A stretch of 64,000 nucleotides of DNA. It comes from Bacteroidota bacterium. GTDB lineage: Bacteria > Bacteroidota > Bacteroidia > Chitinophagales > Chitinophagaceae. The DNA lies in contig JAFDXY010000009.1 of assembly GCA_018267725.1 (NCBI GenBank), forward strand, positions 372,001-436,000, given 5' to 3'. A program made the translations under genes and the position numbers. Shown piece by piece: positions 34,024 to 43,600 of the stretch (within the stretch, counting starts at the first letter, position 1; each line of letters begins with the position of its first letter). The notes below the pieces were generated by a model that made no database searches, was not told the DNA's origin, and saw only the letters and a list, made by a program, of their open reading frames with translations.

Positions 34024-35931
34024 CTATTCTGTTTTTTCAATTACATCATTCTTAATAAAAATTAATTTTTCGTCTTGCATGTGTTGTAGAACTTCCCAAA
34101 TCTTTTCTTTACTAAATTGTTTGTGTTGAATTAAAAAATTATTAATGCTTGCATTAGTAGATGTTTCTATAAAAGAAAAAATGGCATGTTGTATTTTTTC
34201 AAAATTTTCTTTAGTAATAGTTGTTCTTTTCTTGTTCAAACAATTATCGCAAATACCACAAGGTGTTACTTTATTATCTCCAAAATAAGCAGATAAATAT
34301 TGGCTTCTGCATTTGCTTAATTCTTGTAAATAATTAAGCATAGCATTAACACGCTCAACATACAATTGTTTGCGTTGTGCATAAGCAGTATGGTTAATAT
34401 GCAAGCTTTGTGCTGGTGCTCGGTTTAATACAAAATAAATTTGCGGCGTTTCTTTTTGTGGTTTGTATTCAATAATACCAAATAATTGTAATGCTTTAAT
34501 ATTTTCAACAACTTTATCGTAAGAAATTTTACAAAGTTTTGCAATAGTTTTTTCGCTAACAGAAACAATATTATCATAAATACCCGCATAAGTTCTTAAT
34601 AAACATTTCATTACAGGTTCTAATTGCGGATGGCTTTTTTCAAAATCTTCTAATAAAAACTTATCGGCAATAAATTTAATTTTTGAAGGAAGAAAAATAT
34701 TTTCTGTAAACAACAAATGCCCTTCTTGTTCTAATACTTTTAAAACATTAATAACCAATATTGAATCTAAGTTGAAATTTTTACTAAACTGCAATAAGTC
34801 AAAATCGTAATAATTTCCTTCTCCAATACCAACAGGAATTTGTAAATAATCTGCCAAACATTGATACACTTTTTTAATATCGAACATAACAGGGAAACGC
34901 TTATCTGGCAATACTTTCAACTCATCTATATCTTCTTTTCTAAACAATAAAACTGCATAAGCTTTTTTACCATCTCTTCCTGCACGCCCTGCTTCTTGAT
35001 AATAATTTTCTAAACAATCGGGCACACCATAATGCAACACCGTTCTTACATCGGGTTTATCTATACCCATACCAAATGCGTTGGTGCAAACCATTACTCT
35101 TGTTTGGTTATTTATCCAATTTATTTGTTTTTCATTTCTTTCTTCTTGCGTTAAACCTGCATGATAAAAATCTGCCGATATATTTTGCAATTGCAATAGC
35201 TCTGCAATTTGTTTGGTAAGTTTTCTGTTTTTACAATACACAATGCTACTGCCTTGCACATTATTAAGTACCGTTATAATTTTATTTATTTTACTATCAA
35301 CATTAAAAACAGAATAAGAGAGATTTGGTTTTTCGAACGATTGTTGAAAAATATGAATACTCTTCAATTGCAATTTTTCTATAATATCTTTTTGTACAAG
35401 TGGAGTTGCACTTGCTGTTAATGCAATGGTTGGAACATTTTTAAGTTCGTTCAACAAATTAGCTATGCGTAAATAAGGAGGTCTGAAATCGTAGCCCCAT
35501 TGGCTTATACAATGTGCTTCATCAATAGCAACTAAGGCAATATTTAATGCGGGTAAATATTCTTTAAATAGTTTTGTTTCTAACCGTTCGGGAGATAAGT
35601 ATAAGAATTTATAATTTTCATTTACGGCTTGTTGCAAAGTTTCTTTTACTTCATAAAAACTCATACCGCTATACAAAGCGGCTGCAGAAATATTTCTTTT
35701 TTTTAAATTTTCTACTTGATCTTTTATTAAAGCAATTAGTGGAGAAATAACTAAACACAAACCGTTTTGCATTAACGCAGGTACTTGAAAACAAATAGAT
35801 TTTCCGCCGCCTGTTGGCAATAAAGCCAACACATTTTTTTTTGCAATAACGGTATTAATTATTTTTTCTTGCTCGCCACGAAAAGCATCATAACCCCAAT
35901 ATTGATTTAGTATGTTTTGGGCAGCAAGCAT
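34024..35931 (-). CDS. recQ: ATP-dependent DNA helicase RecQ
   Basis: 3'-5' DNA helicase for recombination and repair; 635 residues. Helicase motifs are Walker A LLPTGGGKS, motif II DEAHC, motif III ALTASAT and motif VI QEAGRAGRDG. The RQC zinc site is formed by Cys in SKCRSQYL and PCGICDNC. After it come about 60 residues that do not look like a canonical HRDC domain, so the C-terminal DNA-binding module may be replaced or lost. It converges with the RluA-type gene; both stop codons lie in a short AATAGTT/AACTATT stem. Confidence 0.95.
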   Translation of the reverse strand: MLAAQNILNQYWGYDAFRGEQEKIINTVIAKKNVLALLPTGGGKSICFQVPALMQNGLCLVISPLIALIKDQVENLKKRNISAAALYSGMSFYEVKETLQQAVNENYKFLYLSPERLETKLFKEYLPALNIALVAIDEAHCISQWGYDFRPPYLRIANLLNELKNVPTIALTASATPLVQKDIIEKLQLKSIHIFQQSFEKPNLSYSVFNVDSKINKIITVLNNVQGSSIVYCKNRKLTKQIAELLQLQNISADFYHAGLTQEERNEKQINWINNQTRVMVCTNAFGMGIDKPDVRTVLHYGVPDCLENYYQEAGRAGRDGKKAYAVLLFRKEDIDELKVLPDKRFPVMFDIKKVYQCLADYLQIPVGIGEGNYYDFDLLQFSKNFNLDSILVINVLKVLEQEGHLLFTENIFLPSKIKFIADKFLLEDFEKSHPQLEPVMKCLLRTYAGIYDNIVSVSEKTIAKLCKISYDKVVENIKALQLFGIIEYKPQKETPQIYFVLNRAPAQSLHINHTAYAQRKQLYVERVNAMLNYLQELSKCRSQYLSAYFGDNKVTPCGICDNCLNKKRTTITKENFEKIQHAIFSFIETSTNASINNFLIQHKQFSKEKIWEVLQHMQDEKLIFIKNDVIEKTE

Positions 35932-35982
35932 TTAATAAATTAACTTATTAGAAAATAAATTTAACTGATAACATTTTGTGAG

Positions 35983-38175
35983 TTATAAAATTTTTTTCCA
36001 ATTTAACCAAACACTATTTATTGCTAACACAACATCACTCATACCCATAATTAATGCACCGTAAGTTGGTCCGTAAACGCCTAATAAACCACATGCTGCA
36101 ATAGGTATTGCCAATATGTTATAAGCCAATGCCCAAAATAAATTTCCTTTAATAGTTATATAAGTATGCTTACCCAAAGCTAATGCCATTGGCAAATGTT
36201 GCAAACCATTATTCATTAAAACTACTTGTGCACTTTGTATAGCAACTTGGCTTGCATTGCTTATTGAAATACCAACTGTTGCTTTTGCAAGAGCAGGTGC
36301 ATCGTTAATGCCATCTCCTACCATTGCTGTTGGAACTGTTTTATTTAATGCTGCAATTTTTAATAACTTTTCTTCGGGAGTTTGTTCGGAATAAACCGTA
36401 TCAATATTTAAAAGTTTAGCAACTGCTTCGCATTTTTCTTTTTTATCTCCGCTTAATAAAATGGTTGTTATATTTTGTTGATGTAGTTGTTGAATAACTT
36501 GTTTGGCTTCGGGTCTAATTTCATCTGCAACATCAATCCATCCAATTAATTCATTATTTTTTATAATATAAATATTATGATTGTAATCTGTTGTTAATTG
36601 TTGTGCTGCTTTAAAAGAACCTGCAATGTATTCGTTGCCTTCTTTATCGGTAGCTTTCATTCCCAAGCCTTTTACTTCTTCAATAGTAGCCCAACGAATT
36701 TCATTTTTTGTTTTCCAATTATTGGTAATTGCTTTTGCAATAGGATGGTTGGAATATTTTTCTAACGAATAAACTATTCTTTTAAAATCATCATCGTGAA
36801 TCGTAAATCGTGAATCGTGAATTTGATTTTGCAATTCGCTTTTTTTATTTAAAATTTCATATTTAGCTATTTGAAATGTTCCTGTTGTTAAGGTTCCTGT
36901 TTTATCAAACACTACTTGTTTAATATTTTTAAAAACATCTAAACTTTTAGCATTTTTAAAAAGTATTCCGTTTTTTGCTGCTCGTCCTAAACCCACGGCA
37001 ACTGCGGCAGGTGTAGCTAAACCCATTGCACAAGGACAAGCAATTACCAATACAGCAATACTGCGTAATAAACTTTCAGAAAATGTTTGATGAACAATAA
37101 AATAATTTATTAAAACAGTTGCCAATGCAATGCTTAAAACAACAGGCACAAACACTGCACTAATTCTATCTGCCATTAATTGCACGGGTGGTTTTTCGGT
37201 TTGTGCATCTTTAACCATTTGCAATATATGTGCAAGTACGGTATCTTCTCCAACAGCAGTTACTTGTGCTTTTACTGTTCCGTTTTCTACAATACTTCCA
37301 CCAATTAATGTATCTTTTATTTTCTTTTCTACCGGAATACTTTCACCAGTTACAATGGCTTCGTTTACACTAATTTCTCCCCATAAAATTTTACAATCCA
37401 TAGGTACATGCTCGCCATTTTTAATTAATATTAAATCTCCAACATGTAAATCTTTACTTTCTACTTGAAAAATTTGTTCTTTGTGTTCATCATCAAAAGC
37501 AATCATATTAGCCATTGTTTTTTGACTAACAGCTAATTTTTTTAATGCAGTTTGTGTGGTTTCAATAGATTTATCTTCTAAATAATTACCAAAAAAAACT
37601 AATGTAATAGTGGTTGCTGCCGTTTCAAAAAATAAAAAGTCCATGCCTTTGTTAAAAATAAAACCGTACAAACTATAGCCATAAGCAGCCGTAGCACCTA
37701 ATGTAATTAATACATTCATGTTTGGAACGCCTTTTAATGCACTACGAAAAGCACTTCTTCCAAAAAAATCAATACCAATTAAATAAACAGGAGTAGCCAA
37801 AATAAGTTGCACCAATGGGTTCATTAATAAATTATTGTGCAAGCCTAACATGTGTAATAACAACGGTGCAGTAAATACGGCACAAACTAAAAAACGTTGC
37901 CAATGATTTTTAAATTTGAATTTTCCACTTTCAGAATGATCATGACCATGATGATGCCCTGCATGATTATGTTTAACAGCATAACCTAAGTTTTCAATAC
38001 CTTTTTCAATTTGTTCGCGAGTTTTATTTTCAATTAATTCAAAACTTACTTCTCCATCAATAAAATTTACTTTGGCGTTAGGTAAACCTTCTTTTTGCAA
38101 ATATTTTGTTATGCTTAATGCACAATTGGTGCAATGCATACCTTCAACTTTTAAATTCACTTTTGTATCCATCAT
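35983..38175 (-). CDS. copA: Copper-type P1B ATPase
   Basis: Exports copper (or silver) from the cytoplasm. It has 730 residues: one heavy-metal-associated domain (GMHCTNCALSITKYL), a His-rich linker (HNHAGHHHGHDHSESG), membrane helices with the metal site ACPCAMG, phosphorylation site DKTGTLTTG, the nucleotide-domain His-Pro in YSNHPIAKAI and hinge GDGINDAPALA. In the nucleotide domain, just after DKTGT, about 15 extra residues (NQIHDSRFTIHDD) are encoded by a 7-base repeat array. Copper specificity is inferred from CPC plus the single CxxC domain. Confidence 0.93.
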   Translation of the reverse strand: MMDTKVNLKVEGMHCTNCALSITKYLQKEGLPNAKVNFIDGEVSFELIENKTREQIEKGIENLGYAVKHNHAGHHHGHDHSESGKFKFKNHWQRFLVCAVFTAPLLLHMLGLHNNLLMNPLVQLILATPVYLIGIDFFGRSAFRSALKGVPNMNVLITLGATAAYGYSLYGFIFNKGMDFLFFETAATTITLVFFGNYLEDKSIETTQTALKKLAVSQKTMANMIAFDDEHKEQIFQVESKDLHVGDLILIKNGEHVPMDCKILWGEISVNEAIVTGESIPVEKKIKDTLIGGSIVENGTVKAQVTAVGEDTVLAHILQMVKDAQTEKPPVQLMADRISAVFVPVVLSIALATVLINYFIVHQTFSESLLRSIAVLVIACPCAMGLATPAAVAVGLGRAAKNGILFKNAKSLDVFKNIKQVVFDKTGTLTTGTFQIAKYEILNKKSELQNQIHDSRFTIHDDDFKRIVYSLEKYSNHPIAKAITNNWKTKNEIRWATIEEVKGLGMKATDKEGNEYIAGSFKAAQQLTTDYNHNIYIIKNNELIGWIDVADEIRPEAKQVIQQLHQQNITTILLSGDKKEKCEAVAKLLNIDTVYSEQTPEEKLLKIAALNKTVPTAMVGDGINDAPALAKATVGISISNASQVAIQSAQVVLMNNGLQHLPMALALGKHTYITIKGNLFWALAYNILAIPIAACGLLGVYGPTYGALIMGMSDVVLAINSVWLNWKKIL
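36795..36822. repeat. Heptad array inside the copper ATPase gene
   Basis: Four perfect-phase units: CGTGAAT, CGTAAAT, CGTGAAT, CGTGAAT. The array is 28 bases long and lies within the open reading frame, encoding HDSRFTIHD on the - strand. The same unit type (GTGAATT) occurs in the intergenic array at 27393-27434. Confidence 0.8.
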
Positions 38176-38300
38176 ACTTTCTTTGTTTTAATGAAATAGT
38201 AGGATAATTAGATATTTGCAAAGATATTTTAAATAGCAAGGATAAGTTTATGCTAACAACATTATCTTTTCAACTACGTTTCAAAAAATAAAATTTAAGA

Positions 38301-38714
38301 ATGGAATTTGTTTTTACATTAAAAGAAATTAAAACAGTTGCCGAAACTATTTGGGAAGCTTATCATACAAAAAAAATATGGACTTTTTATGCTGCAATGG
38401 GTAGCGGTAAAACAACTTTTATTCATGCTTTATGCGAAGTGTTAGAAGTTACTGAAACCGTTAGCAGTCCTACGTTTGCTATTATTAACGAATATGAAAG
38501 CACAATTGCAGGAACAATTTACCACATGGATTGGTATAGATTAAAAAATGAAGAAGAAGCAATTAACGCCGGCGTAGAAGATGTTTTAAACAGTGGCAAT
38601 TTATGTTTGGTAGAATGGCCGGAAAAAGCTGCACAACTATTGCCCGATGATGTTTTAAAAATTACAATAGAACTTATAAACGAAAACACAAGAAAGCTTA
38701 TTATTAATGAATAA
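38301..38714 (+). CDS. tsaE: tRNA t6A biosynthesis ATPase TsaE
   Basis: ATPase partner of TsaB and TsaD in making threonylcarbamoyl-adenosine at A37 of tRNA. It has 137 residues. The P-loop GSGKTT is at about residues 35-40, followed by SSPTFAIINEY and HMDWYRLKNEEE, both family hallmarks, and LVEWPEKA. It is 66 bases upstream of alanine dehydrogenase on the same strand. Confidence 0.95.
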   Translation: MEFVFTLKEIKTVAETIWEAYHTKKIWTFYAAMGSGKTTFIHALCEVLEVTETVSSPTFAIINEYESTIAGTIYHMDWYRLKNEEEAINAGVEDVLNSGNLCLVEWPEKAAQLLPDDVLKITIELINENTRKLIINE

Positions 38715-38780
38715 TGCATATAAATAACTAACTTCGAAATGTAGAGGAATTAAACATATTCACACTAAACTATTTATTAC

Positions 38781-39995
38781 ATGGCTGCAAAAAAACCTTT
38801 AATTTCTCCGTCAATAAATTTAGAAACATTAGAAGAAAAATTAGATATAAAACCCACCGGAGCTAAACTGCATATTGGTATTCCTAAAGAAACCGCCTTT
38901 CAAGAAAACAGAGTAGCCTTATCGCCCGATGCAGTTGGTGTATTGGTTGCCAATGGCCACAATGTTATTGTTGAAACCAAAGCTGGCGAAGGCAGTCATT
39001 ACACCGATAAAGAATATAACGAAGCAGGTGCTAAAATTTCTTATAGCAGAGAAGATGTTTTTAAAGCTCCTATTTTAGTTAAAAGTGCACCCGTTGTAGC
39101 AGAAGATTTAACGTTATTACAAACCAATCAGGTAATTATTTCACCACTTCATTATTCTGCATTAAAAAAAGAAATAATAGAAAAAATGATGGAGAAAAAA
39201 ATTACTGCTTTAAGTTTTGAAAACTTAAAAGATGATAGTGGCTCTTACCCTATTGTACGCAGCATGAGCGAAATTGCAGGCAGTGCATTAATGCTTATTG
39301 CAGGGCAATATTTAAGCAGTTTTAATAAAGGCAAAGGTGTTTTGCTGGGAAGCATAAGCGGTATTCCGCCAACCAAAGTAGTAATAGTTGGTGCAGGCAT
39401 TGTTGGAGAAGTAGCCTGCCGAAATGCAATTGCCTTAGGTGCAAGCGTAAAAGTATTTGATAATAATGTGTATCGTTTAAAACAATTACAAAATAATTTA
39501 GGGCAAAGAGTTTGGACAAGTGTATTAGAACCAAAAATTCTTGCTAAACAATTAAGAAGTTGCGAAGTAGCTATTGGTGCATTAAGTAATGAATTAGGAA
39601 GAGCACCCGTTGTTGTTACCGAAGAAATGGTAGCAGCCATGAGGCCCGGTAGTATAATAATTGATGTGGCTATTGATAGAGGTGGCTGTTTTGAAACAAG
39701 CGAATTAACCAGCCACGAAAATCCAACATTTGTAAAACACGATGTAATACATTATTGTGTACCCAACATTCCTAGTGGTTTTGCACGCACTGCAAGCCAA
39801 GCTATAAGCAATGTATTAATGCCTTTGTTGTTAGATGTTAGCGATAATGGAGGAATAGAAGAAATTGTTTGGCATAACGTACACATGCGTGAAGGTATTT
39901 ATATGTTTAGAGGTGCATTAACAGATTTTTACCTCTCTCAAAAATTCGATTTAAAATTTACCGATTTGAATTTATTAATTGCAAGTAGAAGATAA
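38781..39995 (+). CDS. ald: Alanine dehydrogenase
   Basis: NAD-dependent enzyme converting alanine to pyruvate and ammonia. It has 404 residues with an N-terminal extension of about 30 residues before LHIGIPKETAFQENRVALSP. The substrate Lys/Arg segment, the Rossmann motif VVIVGAGIVGEVACRNA and VIDVAIDRGGCFETS are present. Transhydrogenase alpha subunits are similar, but the length and absence of a beta partner favour alanine dehydrogenase. Its last 21 coding bases and stop are part of a 31-base sequence repeated at 40456-40486. Confidence 0.92.
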   Translation: MAAKKPLISPSINLETLEEKLDIKPTGAKLHIGIPKETAFQENRVALSPDAVGVLVANGHNVIVETKAGEGSHYTDKEYNEAGAKISYSREDVFKAPILVKSAPVVAEDLTLLQTNQVIISPLHYSALKKEIIEKMMEKKITALSFENLKDDSGSYPIVRSMSEIAGSALMLIAGQYLSSFNKGKGVLLGSISGIPPTKVVIVGAGIVGEVACRNAIALGASVKVFDNNVYRLKQLQNNLGQRVWTSVLEPKILAKQLRSCEVAIGALSNELGRAPVVVTEEMVAAMRPGSIIIDVAIDRGGCFETSELTSHENPTFVKHDVIHYCVPNIPSGFARTASQAISNVLMPLLLDVSDNGGIEEIVWHNVHMREGIYMFRGALTDFYLSQKFDLKFTDLNLLIASRR

Positions 39996-39999
39996 TACA
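39969..39999 (+). repeat. 31-base direct repeat, left copy (ald 3' end)
   Basis: It covers the last codons of ald, its stop TAA and four more bases, ending at the A of the DUF4258 start codon. It is identical over all 31 bases to 40456-40486. Confidence 0.95.
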
Positions 40000-40253
40000 T
40001 GAATGAATTTAAATTTTCAAGTCATGCACTCAAACAAATGGCTGAAAGAAATATTTCAGTTGATGATGTTTTAAAAACGGTTTCAAACCCTTTACAACAA
40101 TGTGAAGAAAATGAAGGTCAGAGAATTTATCAACGAATATTTACCTTTGATAATAAACAATACTTAATAAGAGTTTTTGTAAACGAAGAAGTTATACCGA
40201 AATATATTAAGACAGTTTATAAAACTTCAAAAATTAAAAAGTATTTATTATGA
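39999..40253 (+). CDS. DUF4258 protein, possible toxin-like partner
   Basis: An 84-residue protein with the DUF4258 pattern: FSSHALKQMAERNISVDDVLKTV at the N-terminus and YLIRVFVNEE...IKTVYKTSKIKKYL at the end. DUF4258 proteins often resemble RelE-like toxins and are found next to DUF2283 genes; a toxin role is unproven. It starts three bases after the ald stop and overlaps the DUF2283 gene by four bases (ATGA), so the pair is coupled. The pair is bounded by a 31-base direct repeat. Confidence 0.82.
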   Translation: MNEFKFSSHALKQMAERNISVDDVLKTVSNPLQQCEENEGQRIYQRIFTFDNKQYLIRVFVNEEVIPKYIKTVYKTSKIKKYLL

Positions 40254-40444
40254 AATTGAGATACGATAAAGAAGTTGATATACTTGTAATAAAATTTAAT
40301 GATTTGCCCATTGCCGAAAGTGATGAAGATAAACCAGGTGTAATTATAGATTATGCAGAAGATGGTTCTATTGTTGGGCTTGAAATATTAAATGCTTCTA
40401 AAAAACTACCTCAGCCAAATAAGGTTGAATATGAAATGGCTTAA
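40250..40444 (+). CDS. DUF2283 protein, possible antitoxin-like partner
   Basis: A 64-residue protein with the clear DUF2283 pattern: MKLRYDKEVDILVIKF, then GVIIDYAEDGSIVGLEILNAS. It is acidic, as many small antitoxins are. It overlaps the DUF4258 gene by four bases and ends 11 bases before the second copy of the direct repeat. An antitoxin function is inferred only from the pairing. Confidence 0.82.
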   Translation: MKLRYDKEVDILVIKFNDLPIAESDEDKPGVIIDYAEDGSIVGLEILNASKKLPQPNKVEYEMA

Positions 40445-40455
40445 TCGCAATTTTA

Positions 40456-40486
40456 AATTTATTAATTGCAAGTAGAAGATAATACA
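40456..40486 (+). repeat. 31-base direct repeat, right copy
   Basis: Identical to the ald 3' end at 39969-39999 but not part of any gene here. The distance between the copies (487 bases) is the size of the inserted or duplicated unit carrying DUF4258 and DUF2283. Confidence 0.95.
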
Positions 40487-40510
40487 ATGAATTATAATTG
40501 AAATAAAAAA

Positions 40511-40537
40511 GCAGTAGTTTATTCCTACTGCTTTTTT
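40511..40537. terminator. Terminator after ald/DUF2283
   Basis: GCAGTAG and CTACTGC arms with a 7-base loop, an A run before and TTTTTT after. It was probably the original ald terminator before the cassette arrived, and it can also serve the convergent protease gene. Confidence 0.9.
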
Positions 40538-40541
40538 GCGT

Positions 40542-40610
40542 TGTCATGTTGAGCGAAGCAAAACATCTGATAAAAATAAAATCAGATTCCTCACTGCGTT
40601 CGGAATGACA
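40542..40610. repeat. Intergenic inverted repeat of the TGTCATTCCGAA type
   Basis: Arms at 40542-40571 and 40581-40610 share TGTCAT at the outer ends and ATCTGAT at the inner ends, with diverged middles (GAGCGAAGC against GAACGCAGTG). It is a long imperfect hairpin between convergent genes and a relative of the element at 33212-33282. Confidence 0.75.
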
Positions 40611-40612
40611 AT

Positions 40613-43600
40613 TTATTTCCCTCCGATTGTTTTCAGCATTTCTTTTACAGCTGCTTCTAATTGATCATCCTTTCCAAATAATACATTTTTATACGGATTA
40701 TCTACATCAATATCTGGATTAATTTGCAAATTTTCTGTTGGCCTTTTTTCTATACCAATAGTTGCTATCATAGGAATACCAAATATTAATGTTGGGTCGA
40801 TTTGCGTTTCCCACCAAACTGCAGTGCCTGTGCCCGGTACTGGTTTACCAACTAATTTACCAACGCCGTTTGCTCGGTATGCATAAGGAAAAATAAATGC
40901 ATCGCTATAATTGCTTTCACTCATTAATACAACAGAAGGTTTTGTCCATTTGCCAAGAGGTTCTCCACCACCACTTTTAAAACCATAAGGTGCAAAAGTT
41001 AAATATTGTTTTCCTTTTAAGAAGGTAACTAAATCATCGTGCAACCAACCGCCGCCATTAAATCTTGTATCAACAATTAAAGCTTCTTTATCAGCATTTT
41101 TTCCTAATACTTCTTCATATACATTTCTATAACTCGCATCGTTCATGCCTTGTACATGCACATATCCAACTTTTCCATTGCTTAATTTATCAACCATATC
41201 AGACATGGTTTTTGTCCAACGTTTGTAGAGCAAAAAGTTTTCTCCTCCACCCGAAATTGGTTTAATTACTTCTTCCCATTTTTCTGTGCCGTTGCTTAAA
41301 CTAAGTAAAACATTTTTGCCAGTTTTTCTGTTTAAGAATTTATTCCAATCAACATTATCTGTTATTTCTTCTCCATCAATTTTTTCAATAATTGTTCCTG
41401 CTTTTATTTTACTTTTTGCTTTATCAACCGGGCCATTGGCAATTACTTCTGTTATTTTTAAACCATTGCCACCAACCGTTTCATCATAAAATAATCCGAG
41501 TGATGCAGTAGCATCTCCATTAAAACTTTGAGGAGAATATATTCCACCTGTGTGCGATGCATTTAATTCGCCCAATATTTCACTCAACAATTCTTGAAAA
41601 TCATAATTGTTATTTATATGTGGCAAAAATTTTTCATATGTTTTTTTGTACATTTCCCAATCAACGCCATGCAATTTTGTATCGTAGAATTTTTTCTTTA
41701 CCTGCCTCCATGCATGTTCAAAAATATAAGCACGCTCTCCGGCTGTGTTTAAAACCATTTCTCCATTAATTGATACAGGAGAAACTCTGCCTGCATCTGC
41801 ATCTATTTTTGTTAAACGTCCATCTGCAATTACAAATAAACTTTTTCCATCTTTACTTAATTCCATTCCACCACCGCTGGCACCTAATTTAGCAAGTACT
41901 TTTATTTCTCGTGTTCTGGTATCTAATTGCCATACATCAAACCCTTGTTCAAATTTTGCGAGATAAAAAAGTTTACTTCCATCTAACGATAAAGCATAAC
42001 CAGATAAATTAAGAGAGCCATTGGTTAAGCGAATTTTTCTTTCTTCTAAATTGTTTAAATCTAAAACAATATCTTCCTTCTTTTTTGATGTATCTTTTTT
42101 CTCTTTATCTTCTTTTTCTTTTAGTAGTGCTGCATCATCTTTATTTAGTTTAAAACGATCATATAAATCTTTATCAAAAAATTCTATCATAATATCATTC
42201 TCACTTGCACCTTCAATAGCTAATGATTTTTTACCAAATTTATCGCTGGTATATAAAATAGCTTTGCCACCAAAAGCCCATTGTTGCCCGCTTCCAGAGA
42301 AACCGCTGTTGGTAATATCTGTGCCTTTAGTATCTGTTCCATCGGCTTTATAAAGTAAAATATTTCCTGATGATCCAAAATTTCCTTTAACACTTTCAAT
42401 AGCAATCCATTTTCCATCGGGGCTCCATTCAAAACTTTGATCTCCATCACTATAAGAAAAATTTTGCCCTGCGGGAAGAATGGTTCTGGATGTTTTCTTT
42501 TCTATATTAAATATTTTTACAATATTTCTTTCTTCTAAATAAGCAATTTCCTTTCCATCGGGGGAGATTTTTGGTTGAAACTCTTCTTTGTCTGTTGCAA
42601 TTACAGGTTCTTCTTTTATAATAGTTGATGCATAAAAATAAGGTTCTTCTTTTCTTGTAATAGTTGCTTTCATAATATCCCAACTATTGTTACGCTCGGC
42701 TGCATAATATAAAGTTCTTCCATCGGGTGCAAAAGCAACCATACGTTCTTGTTGCGGTGTATTAGTAATGCGTTTGGTAATGCCACCATCAACACTGGTA
42801 ACAAAAACTTCGCCTCTAAAAACAAATGCAATTTCTTTTCCGTTAGGTGAAACACTCATTTCTGTTGCACCACCATTTATAGGAACTATTTTTTCTGTAT
42901 TAAATTTTGAATCTGCATTAATACTAATATTTACTTTTTCTGGTTTGCCGTTTTCTTTTAATGTATAAATTTCACCATCCCAACTAAAACATAATGTATT
43001 ATCGTTTGCTCTTGATAAATGCCGAATAGGATTGTTTTTAAAATTTGTTAATTGTTGTTCTGCCATTTTATTAAGCACAGGAATTTTATATATGTTTTGT
43101 GTGCCGTTTTTTTCACTTAAATAATAAATGAATTGATTATCGGCAGAAAAAACAGGTTCTCTATCTTCTCCTTCAAAGCCGCTTATTTTTCTATACTCTT
43201 TTGTTTTAAAACTATAAAGCCAGATATCTCTTGTAACGCTTGATGTGTGGTGTTTACGCCAAGCATCTTCATAACCTTTTATATCTTCAAAAACTATTGC
43301 ATCTCCTTTACTGTTGTAATGAGTATTTTGTGTTCCGGCAGTTAATAATAAAATGCTTCTGCCACCTGTAATAGGTACTTGATATAATTTTGGAAATAAC
43401 CCTTTAATAGGAAAACGAACAGAAGTATTTAAATCGTTTCTTCCGCTTCCAAAAATTATATGTTTATTATCAACGCTAAAATCTGAAGGAAAATCGTTGG
43501 CAGAATTAAAAGTTAAACGGGTAGCTTCTCCACCTTCACTTGGCATAACATACACATCAAAATTTCCGTAACGGTCGCTGGCAAAAGCAATATACTTTCC

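Noticed and set aside
39245..39640. Long antisense frame in ald
   Set aside because: It is a shadow of the ald coding frame with low-complexity composition and no family resemblance.
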